This document shows positions 8,846 to 18,675 of a stretch of 64,000 nucleotides of DNA, in pieces. Position numbers and translations under genes: made by a program. Within the stretch, counting starts at the first letter, position 1; every line of letters starts with the position of its first letter. The notes under the pieces were generated by a model that was not told where the DNA came from, made no database searches, and saw only the letters and a list, made by a program, of their open reading frames with translations. Source of the DNA: Rhodoplanes tepidamans (GTDB lineage: Bacteria; Pseudomonadota; Alphaproteobacteria; Rhizobiales; Xanthobacteraceae); the NCBI RefSeq assembly GCF_030813915.1, contig NZ_JAUSUJ010000017.1, forward strand, positions 90,323 to 154,322. Reading direction: 5' to 3'.

Positions 8846-10525
8846 ATGCTGAAGGACAAGGTCAAGGCGCTGTTCGAGGAACCGGCCTGCGGGAAGAACC
8901 AGGCCAAGTCCGAGAAGGACCGCAAGGCGGGCTGCTCCAAGCCGCTGACCCCCGGGGCCGCCGCCGGCGGCTGTGCCTTCGACGGGGCGAAGATCGCCCT
9001 GCAGCCCGTCACCGACGCGGCGCATCTGGTCCACGGCCCGCTCGCCTGCGAGGGCAACTCCTGGGACAACCGCGGCTCCGGCTCGTCGGGCTCGGATCTG
9101 TGGCGCCGCTCCTTCACCACCGACCTCACCGAGCTCGACATCGTCACCGGCACGGGCGAGAAGAAGCTGTACAAGGCGGTCCGCGAGATCACCCAGCGGT
9201 TCTCGCCGGCCGCCGTCTTCGTCTACTCCACCTGCGTCACGGCGCTGATCGGCGACGACATCGACGCGGTGTGCCGGCACGCGAGCGCCAAGTACGGCGT
9301 GCCGGTGATCCCGGTGAACGGCGCCGGCTTCGTCGGCTCCAAGAATCTCGGAAACAAGATCGCCGGCCAGGCGCTGCTCGACCACGTCATCGGAACGGTC
9401 GAGCCCGACGACGCCGGCCCGACCGACGTTGTCATCCTGGGCGAGTTCAACCTGGCCGGCGAGTTCTGGCAGGTGAAGCCGCTGCTCGACCGGCTCGGCA
9501 TCCGCATCCGCGCCTGCGTGCCGGGCGACGCCCGCTACGCCGAGATCGCGAGCGCCCACACGGCGCGCGTCACCATGGTGGTATGCTCCACGGCGCTGGT
9601 CGGCCTCGCCCGCCAGATGCAGGAGCGCTGGGGAATCCCGTATTTCGAGGGCTCGTTCTACGGCGTGCTCGACACGTCAGAGTCGCTGCGCCAGATGGCG
9701 AAGCTGCTGGTCGCCCGCGGCGCGCCCGCCGACCTGATCGCGCGCACCGAGGCGCTGGTGACCGAGGAGGAGGCGCGCGCCTTCGCCCGGCTCGAGCCGT
9801 ACAAGGCGCGGCTCGCCGGCAAGCGCGTGCTGCTCAACACCGGCGGCGTCAAGTCGTGGTCGGTGGTCGCCGCGCTGATGGAGGTCGGCATGGACATCGT
9901 CGGCACCTCGGTGAAGAAGTCCACCGCCGAGGACCGCGAGCGCATCAAGATCCTGATGCGGGAAGACCCGCACATGTTCGAGTCGATGGCGCCGCGCGAC
10001 CTCTACAGGATGCTGGCCGACGGCGAGGCCGACATCATGCTCTCGGGCGGCCGCACCCAGTTCATCGCGCTCAAGGCCAGGACTCCCTGGCTCGACATCA
10101 ACCAGGAGCGCGTCCACCCCTATGCCGGCTACGACGGCATGGTCGAGCTGGTGAAGCAGATCGACCTCGCACTGCGCAATCCCGTGTGGGCCCAGGTGCG
10201 CATCTCGGCGCCGTGGGACGACGAGGGGAATCCGATCGAGACCGTGGTGGGTTTCCCCGCGACGGACGCCCTTTCACCTCTCCCCGCCGGGGAGAGGTCG
10301 CGCGCGCAGCACGGGGGAGAGGTGTCGGAGGTCGGCGCCACTGCGTCCGTCATCCCGATCGATCGCGCCGCCGCTTCGGCCGCCTCCGAGCCCGACGACT
10401 CCTTCGCGGCGCGGCACCGCAAGAAGTTCGCCGAGAGCCGGGTGGAGAGCTCCGATCCGGACTATCTCGCGCGGCACCGCAAGAAGTTCAGGAACACCGA
10501 CGCCGACGACATGGGGGAGTGCTGA
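8846..10525 (+). CDS. nifE: NifE, FeMo-cofactor scaffold protein (with C-terminal extension)
   Basis: 559 aa, longer than the roughly 450-520 aa I would expect. With NifN it forms the scaffold on which NifB-co is converted to FeMo-co. Cluster-binding cysteine regions are GGCAFDGAK, LACEGNSWDNRGS and YSTCVTALIGDD. The homologous core ends near ISAPWDDEGNPIETV. After that, about 25 residues (LSPLPAGERSRAQHGGEV) are encoded by an in-frame copy of the intergenic family-B palindrome. They are followed by a tail with a duplicated ARHRKKF motif. The start is ATG with GGAGG at 8833-8837. It stops 1 bp before nifN starts. The extension's role is unknown. Confidence 0.96.
   Translation: MLKDKVKALFEEPACGKNQAKSEKDRKAGCSKPLTPGAAAGGCAFDGAKIALQPVTDAAHLVHGPLACEGNSWDNRGSGSSGSDLWRRSFTTDLTELDIVTGTGEKKLYKAVREITQRFSPAAVFVYSTCVTALIGDDIDAVCRHASAKYGVPVIPVNGAGFVGSKNLGNKIAGQALLDHVIGTVEPDDAGPTDVVILGEFNLAGEFWQVKPLLDRLGIRIRACVPGDARYAEIASAHTARVTMVVCSTALVGLARQMQERWGIPYFEGSFYGVLDTSESLRQMAKLLVARGAPADLIARTEALVTEEEARAFARLEPYKARLAGKRVLLNTGGVKSWSVVAALMEVGMDIVGTSVKKSTAEDRERIKILMREDPHMFESMAPRDLYRMLADGEADIMLSGGRTQFIALKARTPWLDINQERVHPYAGYDGMVELVKQIDLALRNPVWAQVRISAPWDDEGNPIETVVGFPATDALSPLPAGERSRAQHGGEVSEVGATASVIPIDRAAASAASEPDDSFAARHRKKFAESRVESSDPDYLARHRKKFRNTDADDMGEC
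10273..10324. repeat. family-B palindrome inside the nifE coding sequence
   Basis: TTCACCTCTCCCCGCCGGGGAGAGGTCG contains a perfect 10-bp stem (10276-10285 with 10289-10298). It matches the reverse complement of the hairpin at 8768-8796 apart from 3 bp in the loop. It is read in frame through nifE without a stop. Confidence 0.85.
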
Positions 10526-10526
10526 C

Positions 10527-11924
10527 ATGGCCGTGGTCACGGCGACCCAGAAGGCCGCCAGCGTCAACCCGCTGAAGTCGTCGCAGCCGCTCGGCGCCGC
10601 GCTCGCCTTTCTCGGCGTCGCCGAGGCGATGCCGCTGTTCCACGGCAGCCAGGGCTGCACGTCGTTCGCGCTCGTCCTGTTCGTGCGCCACTTCAAGGAG
10701 ACGATCCCGCTCCAGACCACCGCCATGGACGAGGTGGCGACCATCCTGGGCGGCGCCGACCATCTCGAGGAGGCGCTGCTCAACCTCAAGAACCGCACCC
10801 GGCCGAAGCTGATCGGCGTCTGCACCACCGCGCTGGTCGAGACCCGCGGCGAGGACTTCTGGGGCGACATCACGCTGATCAAGCAGAAGCGGGCGCAGGA
10901 GCTCGCCGGCACCGACGTGCTGCTCGTCCACACGCCCGAATTCGAGGGGGCGATCGAGGAGGGCTACGGCAAGGCCGTGGCGGCGCTGGTCGACGGGCTG
11001 GTGCAGCCGGCCGCCGGCACCGATGCGGCGGACCGGTCCGCCAGCAAGGTCGCGATCCTTCCGGGCTGGCACCACACGGTCGCCGACATCGACCTCATCC
11101 GCGACACGGTCGAGAGCTTCGGGCTCGAGCCGGTGATCGTGCCGGACATCTCCGGCTCGCTCGACGGCACCGTGCCGGGCCGCTGGATCCCGACCACCTA
11201 TGGCGGCACGCCCGTGGAGGCGATCCGCGGGCTCGGCGACGCCGCCCACTGCATCGCGATCGGCCGGCACGTCCGCAAGGCGGCCGAGCGGCTGTCGGCG
11301 ATCGGCGGCGTGCCGTTCACGGTGTTCGACACGCTCGGCTCGCTGGAGGCGGCCGACCGCTTCGTCGCGCTGCTGGCGACGATCTCCGGCCGGCCCGTGC
11401 CGGCGAAGCTGCGGCGCGGCCGCAGCCGTCTGCAGGACGCGATGCTCGACGGCCACTTCCATTTCGGCGGCAGGCGCGTCGCGATCGCGGCCGAGCCCGA
11501 CCACCTCTATCAGCTCGCGACCTTCTTCGGCGGCATGGGGGCCGAGGTCGTCGCCGCCGTCACGACGACGGGCCACTCGTCCATTCTCGAAGCCGTGCCG
11601 GTCGAGACCGTCACGGTCGGCGATCTCGACGACTTCGAGACGCTCGCCGGTCAGGCCGGCTGCGACCTCCTCGTCACCCACAGCCACGGCCGCCAGGCCT
11701 CCGAGCGGCTCGGCGTGCCGCTCATGCGGGTCGGCTTTCCGATCTTCGACCGGCTCGGCAGCCAGCACCGCCGCACCATCCTGTACGACGGCGTTCGCGA
11801 CCAGATCATCGAGGCCGCGAACATCTTCCAGGCGCATCAGCGCCTTCACACACCGGAGAGTCTCGACCCGTTCCGGGATCGTGGAGAGACCCATGACGGC
11901 CATTCGCAAGTTGCGCATCATTGA
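10527..11924 (+). CDS. nifN: NifN, FeMo-cofactor scaffold protein
   Basis: 465 aa. NifN is the partner of NifE in the NifEN heterotetramer and is related to NifK. It begins with the NifN-typical NPLKSSQPLGAALAFLGV segment; the NifK-like N-terminal extension is absent. LFHGSQGCTSFALVLFVRHFKE corresponds to the NifK P-cluster Cys95 region. VCTTALVETRGED replaces the usual NifK third-cysteine motif. The C-terminus contains VGFPIFDRLGSQHR. The start is 1 bp after the nifE stop, and the last 32 bp overlap nifX, so E-N-X are translationally linked. Confidence 0.97.
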   Translation: MAVVTATQKAASVNPLKSSQPLGAALAFLGVAEAMPLFHGSQGCTSFALVLFVRHFKETIPLQTTAMDEVATILGGADHLEEALLNLKNRTRPKLIGVCTTALVETRGEDFWGDITLIKQKRAQELAGTDVLLVHTPEFEGAIEEGYGKAVAALVDGLVQPAAGTDAADRSASKVAILPGWHHTVADIDLIRDTVESFGLEPVIVPDISGSLDGTVPGRWIPTTYGGTPVEAIRGLGDAAHCIAIGRHVRKAAERLSAIGGVPFTVFDTLGSLEAADRFVALLATISGRPVPAKLRRGRSRLQDAMLDGHFHFGGRRVAIAAEPDHLYQLATFFGGMGAEVVAAVTTTGHSSILEAVPVETVTVGDLDDFETLAGQAGCDLLVTHSHGRQASERLGVPLMRVGFPIFDRLGSQHRRTILYDGVRDQIIEAANIFQAHQRLHTPESLDPFRDRGETHDGHSQVAHH

Positions 11925-12381
11925 TCAGGACGAGTCCGCGCCGACCGCCCCCACCGCCGCCGTGCGGGTGGCGATCGCGACCCAGGACCGCAAGAGCCTC
12001 AACGCCCATTTCGGCTCGGCCCGCTGCTTCACGGTCTACGACGTGACGGCGCAGGGCTGGACGCATGTCGAGACGATCACCTGCGACACCGTCTCGGACG
12101 AGCAGGGCCAGCACCAGACCGACGGCGAGGACCGCATCACGCCGAAGGTGAAGGCGCTCGAGGGGTGCCATCTGCTGTTCTGCATCGCCATCGGCGGGCC
12201 GTCGGCCGCCAAGGTGGTGGCGGCGAAGATCCACCCGATCAAGATGCCGGCCCAGCCGATCGACGCGGTGCTGGAGCGCACCCGCGTGATGCTGAACGGC
12301 GCCCCGCCGCCCTGGCTGCGCAAGGTGCTGGCGAGCGCCGGCGTCGCCGGCGAGAAACCGTCCTTCGTCGACGACGAGTGA
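11893..12381 (+). CDS. nifX: NifX, FeMo-cofactor/NifB-co carrier protein
   Basis: 162 aa. NifX carries NifB-co and the VK-cluster between NifB, NifEN and NifDK. The dinitrogenase iron-molybdenum cofactor-binding domain runs from about residue 24 ([20 protein letters not shown]) to ~130, and resembles the C-terminal domain of NifB in this window. The ATG lies 32 bp inside nifN. The N-terminal ~20 residues are Pro/Ala-rich and probably flexible. The DUF269 gene follows after 16 bp. Confidence 0.95.
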   Translation: MTAIRKLRIIDQDESAPTAPTAAVRVAIATQDRKSLNAHFGSARCFTVYDVTAQGWTHVETITCDTVSDEQGQHQTDGEDRITPKVKALEGCHLLFCIAIGGPSAAKVVAAKIHPIKMPAQPIDAVLERTRVMLNGAPPPWLRKVLASAGVAGEKPSFVDDE

Positions 12382-12397
12382 GCCCGGAGCCCGGACC

Positions 12398-12880
12398 ATG
12401 ACCGACACCACCACCGCCCGCGACCCGGCGGTCGCCGACCTCGAGGCGCTGGCGACGCCGTTCCTGCAGTGCCTGGTCCGGCTGATCCGGGCGCAGGACA
12501 GCTATGGCGCCTGGGACGGCAAGTCCGACGCCCAGCTCCTCGCCGACTACGTCGTCACCAAGGAGCAGCGCCGCGCGCTGCCGATCATGGGCGATCCCGA
12601 CCCGGACATCCTGTGGCGGATCGAGCAGTTCTACGCCGCCATCGGCCTGTCGGTCGAGCAGGGGACGGGGCTCGTCGCCAGCCCGATGATGAAGATGCAT
12701 CACGAGGGCTTCGGCCGCATGATTCTCACCACCGGCCGGCTGGTGGTGCTGACCAAGCATCTGCGCGACGTGCACCGCTTCGGCTTCGACAGCCTCGCCG
12801 GGCTCGCCGCCGAGGGCACCAAGCAGGTCGCCGCCTGCACGGCCGTCATCGACAAGTATCCGGAGGTCGCGCGCGCCTGA
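12398..12880 (+). CDS. NifX-associated nitrogen fixation protein (DUF269)
   Basis: 160 aa. Matches the DUF269 family found next to nifX: an N-terminal [23 protein letters not shown] segment, then [28 protein letters not shown] and a helical C-terminus with [15 protein letters not shown]. The proteins are small, all-helical and cytoplasmic, and always occur in nifENX contexts. No catalytic residues are evident and the molecular role is not established. An assembly-assistance role is inferred from position between nifX and fdxB. Confidence 0.92.
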   Translation: MTDTTTARDPAVADLEALATPFLQCLVRLIRAQDSYGAWDGKSDAQLLADYVVTKEQRRALPIMGDPDPDILWRIEQFYAAIGLSVEQGTGLVASPMMKMHHEGFGRMILTTGRLVVLTKHLRDVHRFGFDSLAGLAAEGTKQVAACTAVIDKYPEVARA

Positions 12881-12925
12881 GCGCCCGCCGACCCGCAGCG
12901 GCGCGCCGCCGCGCAGGAGACAGCC

Positions 12926-13228
12926 ATGTTCACGACCCGCGATGGATCGCCCTGGGAGCCCGCCTATCTCACCGCGATCGACGGCAGCAAGTGCATCGGC
13001 TGCGGCCGCTGCTTCAAGGTCTGCGCCCGCGACGTGATGCACCTGATGGGCGTCAACGACGACGACGAGCTGGTCGCCTGCTCGGGGGACGACGAGGACG
13101 AGGAGTTCGTCCGCAAGGTGATGGTGCTGCACCAGGCCGGCAACTGCATCGGCTGCGGGGCGTGCTCCCGGGTGTGCCCGAAGGCCTGCCAGACCCACGT
13201 CCCAGCCGGCGCGCTCGCGGCGGCCTGA
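12926..13228 (+). CDS. fdxB: FdxB-type nif-specific ferredoxin III
   Basis: 100 aa. 2[4Fe-4S] ferredoxin of the nif-specific type III. The N-terminal TRDGSPWEPAYLTAID stretch is diagnostic. The first cluster motif is CIGCGRCFKVC near residue 23. A long acidic insertion (DDDELVACSGDDEDEE) separates it from the second motif CIGCGACSRVCPKAC. It probably delivers electrons in cofactor biosynthesis or to nitrogenase. A purine-rich AGGAGA precedes the ATG, and nifQ starts 2 bp after the stop. Confidence 0.95.
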   Translation: MFTTRDGSPWEPAYLTAIDGSKCIGCGRCFKVCARDVMHLMGVNDDDELVACSGDDEDEEFVRKVMVLHQAGNCIGCGACSRVCPKACQTHVPAGALAAA

Positions 13229-13230
13229 CC

Positions 13231-13929
13231 ATGGCACCCGCGCTCTCGCCGGGGCTCGCCGGACCGGTTCCGCCCGGCTTCTGCCGCGACGCCGCGTGCA
13301 GCGCCCGCAGCGCTGCGGCGATCTATCGCGGCCTCACCGGCTGGTGGCCGGCCGAGGTCAGCATCCACGCCGACGACGACTTCGATACCCACGTGTTCGC
13401 CTCGCTGATCGCGGTCGCCGCATCCGAGGGCGGGGCCGTCCACCTGCGGCTCGGCCTGTCGGCGGCGGAGCTGCGGCAGCTGCTGGACCGGCGCTTTCCC
13501 GGCGCCGCCGTGCTGCTGCGGCCCGACGAGGGCGAGGCGGTGCCGCACGACGAGGAGGTCGCCATGGTGCACGACCTCCTGCTCGCCTATGCGAGCGACG
13601 AGACCGAGGACAGCCGCCGGCTCGCCGCCATGATCGCCCGCCGCGCCGTCGAGCCGAACCATCTGTGGGAGGATCTCGGCCTGCGGAACCGGGGCGAGCT
13701 GACCCGGCTCATGGAGCGGCACTTCGGCGCGCTGGCGGCGAAGAACGTCCGCAACATGCGCTGGAAGCGGTTCTTCTACCGCACCATGTGCGAGACCGAC
13801 GGCTTCGTCATGTGCGCGACGCCGGTGTGCTCCGCCTGCCCGGACTTCGACGCCTGCTTCGGCGAGGAGACCGGCGAGAGCCGCCTCGCCCGCGCCCGCC
13901 GCGACGCCGGGGCGCCGACGCTGTCGTGA
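13231..13929 (+). CDS. nifQ: NifQ, molybdenum donor for FeMo-co synthesis
   Basis: 232 aa. NifQ binds a Mo-Fe-S cluster and donates molybdenum to NifEN. The C-terminal signature is CATPVCSACPDFDACFGE (C-x4-C-x2-C-x5-C), preceded by the family-typical NMRWKRFFYRTMCE. LWEDLGLRNRGELTRLM in the middle is also characteristic. The ATG at 13231 is 2 bp after fdxB. This is the last gene of the nifE-nifQ block; repeats and a new sigma-54 promoter follow. Confidence 0.95.
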   Translation: MAPALSPGLAGPVPPGFCRDAACSARSAAAIYRGLTGWWPAEVSIHADDDFDTHVFASLIAVAASEGGAVHLRLGLSAAELRQLLDRRFPGAAVLLRPDEGEAVPHDEEVAMVHDLLLAYASDETEDSRRLAAMIARRAVEPNHLWEDLGLRNRGELTRLMERHFGALAAKNVRNMRWKRFFYRTMCETDGFVMCATPVCSACPDFDACFGEETGESRLARARRDAGAPTLS

Positions 13930-14324
13930 TCATCCAAAGCAGACTCGCGCCGTCGTCCTGAGGTGCCCGGCAAAGCCGGGCCTCGACGGACGCCGGGCAC
14001 GGTTCGGGCCGTCGCCCTTCGAGGCTCGACCTGCGGTCGAGCACCTTGTATCAGCGCGAACCGTTACAATGATGCCGTTCCGTGAGGAATGACCCGGCCC
14101 GGGTGGCCACCCGGGCCGGGTCGCCGATCGTCGGATCGTTTGCACCTCAGGGTGACGGTCGTGGCGCGCTGCGCCTCCCCGTTCGGGCGAACCATAGGGC
14201 TTGCGACAAACCCGACATGCACGGTCCGGAGGGCGTGTCGGCTTTGCGACGGCGACCGCCGGCGAGATCCCGTCTCTTCCTGAAGCCTCCTGATTCATCG
14301 GCACTTCTTCGCGCCGCGACGGGC
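13930..14324. other. nifQ-to-HesB intergenic region with stem-loops
   Basis: No credible coding. At 13951-14045 lie inverted GCCCGGC/GCCGGGC and CTCGACCTGCGGTCGAG segments that resemble Rhizobiales REP elements. Two near-matches to the NifA box lie further down: TGC-N10-ACA at 14202-14217 and TGT-N10-ACG at 14236-14251. They sit 74-90 bp before the -24 element, but each misses one consensus base. Confidence 0.6.
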
Positions 14325-14340
14325 TGGCACGGCAGTTGCT
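14325..14340 (+). promoter_or_regulatory. sigma-54 (-24/-12) promoter of the HesB-nifU-nifS-nifV-nifW-fix operon
   Basis: TGGCACGGCAGTTGCT. GG at 14326-14327 and GC at 14338-14339 are separated by 10 bp. It is nearly identical to the nifH promoter at 4314 and lies 39 bp before the downstream ATG. Confidence 0.92.
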
Positions 14341-14378
14341 GATCGGTCGTGACGGATCCTGAAAGGAGAGCCCCCACG

Positions 14379-14699
14379 ATGATCACCTTGTCGACCGAAG
14401 CCGCCGCTGCCGTGAAGACCGCGATGTCGCGCGCCGGCAAGCCCGACGCGGGGCTGCGGGTGATGATCGAGACCGGCGGCTGCGCCGGCAACAAGTACAT
14501 GATCGGCCTCGACGCCGAGCCGCGTCCCGACGACGCCGTGATCGAGTCGGGCGGCGTCAGGCTGTTCGTCGACCCGCAGTCGCAGCCGCTCGTCGCCGGC
14601 CTCACCATCGGCTTCACCGAGACGCTCGCCGGCAAGGGCTTCACGTTCGAGAACCCGAACGCCGCCTCGAGCTGCTCGTGCGGCAAGTCGTTCGGCTGA
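14379..14699 (+). CDS. HesB/IscA-type iron-sulfur cluster assembly protein (nif-linked)
   Basis: 106 aa. A-type Fe-S carrier that hands clusters to apo-proteins. The three conserved cysteines are present: GGCAGNK near residue 35 and CSCGKSFG at the C-terminus. GAAAGGAGAG at 14361-14370 is an excellent ribosome site for the ATG at 14379. It is the first gene behind the second RpoN promoter and is followed after 11 bp by a NifU C-terminal domain protein and nifS, so it belongs to the nitrogenase-dedicated cluster assembly set (often called iscN or nif-IscA). Confidence 0.93.
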   Translation: MITLSTEAAAAVKTAMSRAGKPDAGLRVMIETGGCAGNKYMIGLDAEPRPDDAVIESGGVRLFVDPQSQPLVAGLTIGFTETLAGKGFTFENPNAASSCSCGKSFG

Positions 14700-14710
14700 G
14701 GAGAGACACG

Positions 14711-14995
14711 ATGCACGCCACCCCCGCCGCCGACACCGCGCCGTCCGCGCTGACGCCCGCCGCCGCGGCGGCGCTGCGCGACAACCTGATCGCCCAGGCG
14801 GTCGCCGAGCTGCGCCCCAATCTGCAGAAGCACGGCGGCGACTGCGAGCTGGTGAAGATCGAGGGCTCGACCGTCCACGTGAAGCTCACCGGCGCCTGCG
14901 TCGGCTGCGTCCTCGCCTCGGTGACGATCCAGGGCGTGCAGGGCCGGCTGATGGCGAAGCTCGGCTTCCCGATCCGCGTCGTCCCGGCCGCGTAG
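14711..14995 (+). CDS. nifU: NifU C-terminal (Nfu) domain protein
   Basis: 94 aa; only the C-terminal Nfu-type scaffold domain of NifU is encoded. Its CxxC cluster site is in LTGACVGCVLASVTIQG. The N-terminal IscU-like and central 2Fe-2S domains of full-length NifU are missing, and there is no frame for them upstream. This short form is familiar from other alphaproteobacterial nif clusters, where it works with NifS and the HesB-like protein. The first ~25 residues are Ala/Pro/Thr-rich. Confidence 0.9.
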   Translation: MHATPAADTAPSALTPAAAAALRDNLIAQAVAELRPNLQKHGGDCELVKIEGSTVHVKLTGACVGCVLASVTIQGVQGRLMAKLGFPIRVVPAA

Positions 14996-15019
14996 GCGAG
15001 ACGAGAGAGAGCCGCCCCG

Positions 15020-16186
<1,167 letters not shown>

Positions 16187-16240
16187 GCCGGCCGATCGCG
16201 CCGGATGCTGATCGAGCGGATGCTTGAGGAGACCACGAGG

Positions 16241-17431
16241 ATGATCCGACCCGTCGCCGAGACGACGACGCGAGAGACCCCTGCGCCCCGCGTCGTCCTG
16301 AACGACACGACGCTGCGCGACGGCGAGCAGGCGCCCGGCGTCGCCTTCACGGCCGACGAGAAGGTGGCGATCGCCCGCGCGCTCGCCGAGGCCGGCGTCA
16401 CCGAGGTCGAGGCCGGCACCCCGGCGATGGGGACGCAGGAGATCGCGGCGATCCGCGCCGTCGTCGAGGCGCGGCTGCCGCTCACCGCCATCGCCTGGTG
16501 CCGCATGCGACGCGAGGACGTCGACGCGGCGCGGGCCGCCGGCGTCTCGATGGTCAACGTCTCGCTGCCGGTCTCCGACGTGCAGATCGCCGCCAAGATC
16601 AAGGGCGGCCGCGCCGCCGGTCTCGCCATGCTGGCCGACGTGGTTGGCTACGCCCGCAGCCACGGCCTCGAGGTCGCGGTCGGCGGCGAGGACTCGTCGC
16701 GGGCCGACGTGGCGTTCCTGGCCGAGGTGGTGGCGGCGGCGAAGGTCGCCGGCGCCCGCCGCTTCCGCATCGCCGACACGCTGAGCGTCCTCGATCCCTT
16801 CACCACGCGGGCCCTGGTCGCCGCGGTGCGGGCCGCGACCGATCTGGAGATCGAGTTCCACGGCCACGACGATCTCGGGCTCGCCACCGCCAACACGCTC
16901 GCCGCCGTGCAGGCGGGCGCCACCCATGCGTCCGTCACCGTGATGGGGCTCGGCGAGCGCGCCGGCAACGCCCCGCTGGAGGAGGTCGCGGTGGCGCTGA
17001 AGCAGCTGCACGGGCGCGAGACCGGGGTCGCCTTCGAGCGGCTCGGCGACGTCGCCGCCGTGGTGGCGGCCGCCGCGGCGCGGCCGATCCCGGTCGACAA
17101 GGCGATCGTCGGCGATCACATCTTCACCCACGAGTCCGGCATCCATGTCGACGGGCTCCTGAAGGACCATCGCACCTACCAGGCGCTCGACCCGGGCCTG
17201 CTCGGCCGCGCCCATCGCATCACCATCGGCAAGCATTCCGGCCTCGCGGCGATCGCCATGTCGCTCGCCGAGCTGCGGCTGCCGGCCGAGGAGAGCGAGC
17301 TCGCCGCCATCCTGGCGCGGGTGCGCGAGCGGGCCGTGCGGGTCAAGGGACCGGTGGGCGAGGAGGCGCTGCGCGCCATCTGGCGCGAGGTGCGGGATCC
17401 GATCCGGCGTGTCGAGGAGGCGCTGCAATGA
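16241..17431 (+). CDS. nifV: NifV, homocitrate synthase
   Basis: 396 aa from the chosen start. Condenses 2-oxoglutarate and acetyl-CoA to homocitrate, the organic ligand of FeMo-co. Catalytic features of the alpha-isopropylmalate synthase superfamily are [17 protein letters not shown] near the N-terminus, the metal motif [10 protein letters not shown], and [16 protein letters not shown] prefer the ATG at 16241 because GAGGAG lies at 16226-16231; in-frame ATGs at 16205 and 16220 lack a good site. The stop overlaps the nifW ATG as ATGA. Confidence 0.95.
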   Translation: MIRPVAETTTRETPAPRVVLNDTTLRDGEQAPGVAFTADEKVAIARALAEAGVTEVEAGTPAMGTQEIAAIRAVVEARLPLTAIAWCRMRREDVDAARAAGVSMVNVSLPVSDVQIAAKIKGGRAAGLAMLADVVGYARSHGLEVAVGGEDSSRADVAFLAEVVAAAKVAGARRFRIADTLSVLDPFTTRALVAAVRAATDLEIEFHGHDDLGLATANTLAAVQAGATHASVTVMGLGERAGNAPLEEVAVALKQLHGRETGVAFERLGDVAAVVAAAAARPIPVDKAIVGDHIFTHESGIHVDGLLKDHRTYQALDPGLLGRAHRITIGKHSGLAAIAMSLAELRLPAEESELAAILARVRERAVRVKGPVGEEALRAIWREVRDPIRRVEEALQ

Positions 17432-17781
17432 GCTCGTGCGGGAATCACGGTCACGTCGTCGCGCCGGACGCGCTGGCGAGGCTGAAGGCGGCCGGCTCGG
17501 CCGAGGAGTTCTTCCAGATCCTCGGCGTCGCCTACGACCCGCAGGTCGTCAACGTCGCGCGCCTGCACATCCTCAAGCGGATGGGCGAGTATCTCGGCGG
17601 CGACGAGCTCGACGGCATTCCCGAGCCGATCGCCGTGGCGCGCTGCCAGAGCGTGCTGAGCCGCGCCTACGAGGAGTTCGTCGCCTCCTCGCCGCTGGAG
17701 CAGCGCGTCTTCAAGGTGCTGAAGGAGGCGGTCGAGCCCAAGGCGCCGAAGAACTTCGTGCCCTTCGACGACCTCAAGTGA
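17428..17781 (+). CDS. nifW: NifW, nitrogenase-stabilizing/protective protein
   Basis: 117 aa. NifW is a small helical protein that protects or assists maturation of the MoFe protein. Family features are [31 protein letters not shown] and the C-terminal [23 protein letters not shown]. It overlaps the nifV stop by 4 bp and precedes fixA by 32 bp, so it bridges the nif and fix halves of the operon. The His/Cys-containing N-terminus (SSCGNHGH) is a small oddity. Confidence 0.93.
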   Translation: MSSCGNHGHVVAPDALARLKAAGSAEEFFQILGVAYDPQVVNVARLHILKRMGEYLGGDELDGIPEPIAVARCQSVLSRAYEEFVASSPLEQRVFKVLKEAVEPKAPKNFVPFDDLK

Positions 17782-17813
17782 GCCGAACCGAGCCAGGAGC
17801 CAGCGAGGCCGCC

Positions 17814-18659
17814 ATGCACATCGTCGTCTGCATCAAGCAGGTCCCGGACTCGGCGCAGATCCGCGTCCATCCGGTCACCAACACCATCATGCGGCAGGGC
17901 GTGCCGACCATCATCAACCCCTACGACCTGTTCGCGGTCGAGGAGGCGCTGCGCCTGCGCGACCAGCACGGCGGCACCGTGACGATCCTCACCATGGGCC
18001 CGCCCATGGCCGAGGAATCGCTGCGCAAGGCGCTGACCTTCGGGGCCGACCGCGCCGTGCTGCTGACCGACCGCTTCTTCGCCGGCTCCGACACGCTGGC
18101 GACCAGCTACGCGCTGGCCTCGGCCATCGCCAGGATCGGCGAGACCTTCGAGCCGGTCGACATCGTCTTCACCGGCAAGCAGACCATCGACGGCGACACC
18201 GCCCAGGTCGGCCCCGGCATCGCCAAGCGGCTCGGCCTCGCCCAGCTCACCTACGTCTCGCGGGTCGCCGCGGTCGATCTCGTCGGCCGCGCGATCGAGG
18301 TGGACCGTCGCGCCGAGGGCGGCGTGCAGGCGCTGCGCACCAGGCTGCCCTGCCTGATCACCATGCTGGAGGGCACCAACGACATCCGCCGCGGCTCGCT
18401 GCCCGACGCGCTGCGCGCGGCCCGCGCCGAGATCGTGGTGTGGAGCGCCAAGGACGCCGGCATCGCCGACGTCGGCAAGTGCGGCCTGCGCGGCTCGCCG
18501 ACCGTGGTGAAGCGCGTCTTCGCGCCGAGCCCGCGCGCCGAGAAGGCCGCCATGGTCGAGGCGGGCGGGCCGGAGGCGGCCGACGCGCTGATCGAGGCGA
18601 TCTTCGCCCAGCGTCCGCGCCTCGAAGCCGATCTCGCCACGCTCGTGCGCGGCTACTGA
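17814..18659 (+). CDS. fixA: FixA, electron transfer flavoprotein beta-type subunit
   Basis: 281 aa. Beta-ETF-type subunit of FixABCX, the membrane-associated bifurcating complex that oxidizes NADH, reduces quinone and sends low-potential electrons to ferredoxin or flavodoxin for nitrogenase. Family motifs are [18 protein letters not shown] at the start, [32 protein letters not shown] and LPCLITM. The ATG is at 17814 with AGGAG/GAGG upstream. There is no separate promoter, so it is probably read from the RpoN promoter at 14325. Confidence 0.96.
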   Translation: MHIVVCIKQVPDSAQIRVHPVTNTIMRQGVPTIINPYDLFAVEEALRLRDQHGGTVTILTMGPPMAEESLRKALTFGADRAVLLTDRFFAGSDTLATSYALASAIARIGETFEPVDIVFTGKQTIDGDTAQVGPGIAKRLGLAQLTYVSRVAAVDLVGRAIEVDRRAEGGVQALRTRLPCLITMLEGTNDIRRGSLPDALRAARAEIVVWSAKDAGIADVGKCGLRGSPTVVKRVFAPSPRAEKAAMVEAGGPEAADALIEAIFAQRPRLEADLATLVRGY

Positions 18660-18675
18660 GACCCGGGAGACAGAC

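Noticed and set aside
11065..11085. A TGGCAC hexamer inside nifN that could suggest a sigma-54 promoter
   Set aside because: There is no GC dinucleotide with TTGC context at the required 10-bp spacing, and it is internal to a coding region with nifX overlapping downstream.
13951..14045. CRISPR-like repeats
   Set aside because: The repeated words are inverted arms of REP-type palindromes, not direct repeats with regular spacers; no cas genes are present in the window.
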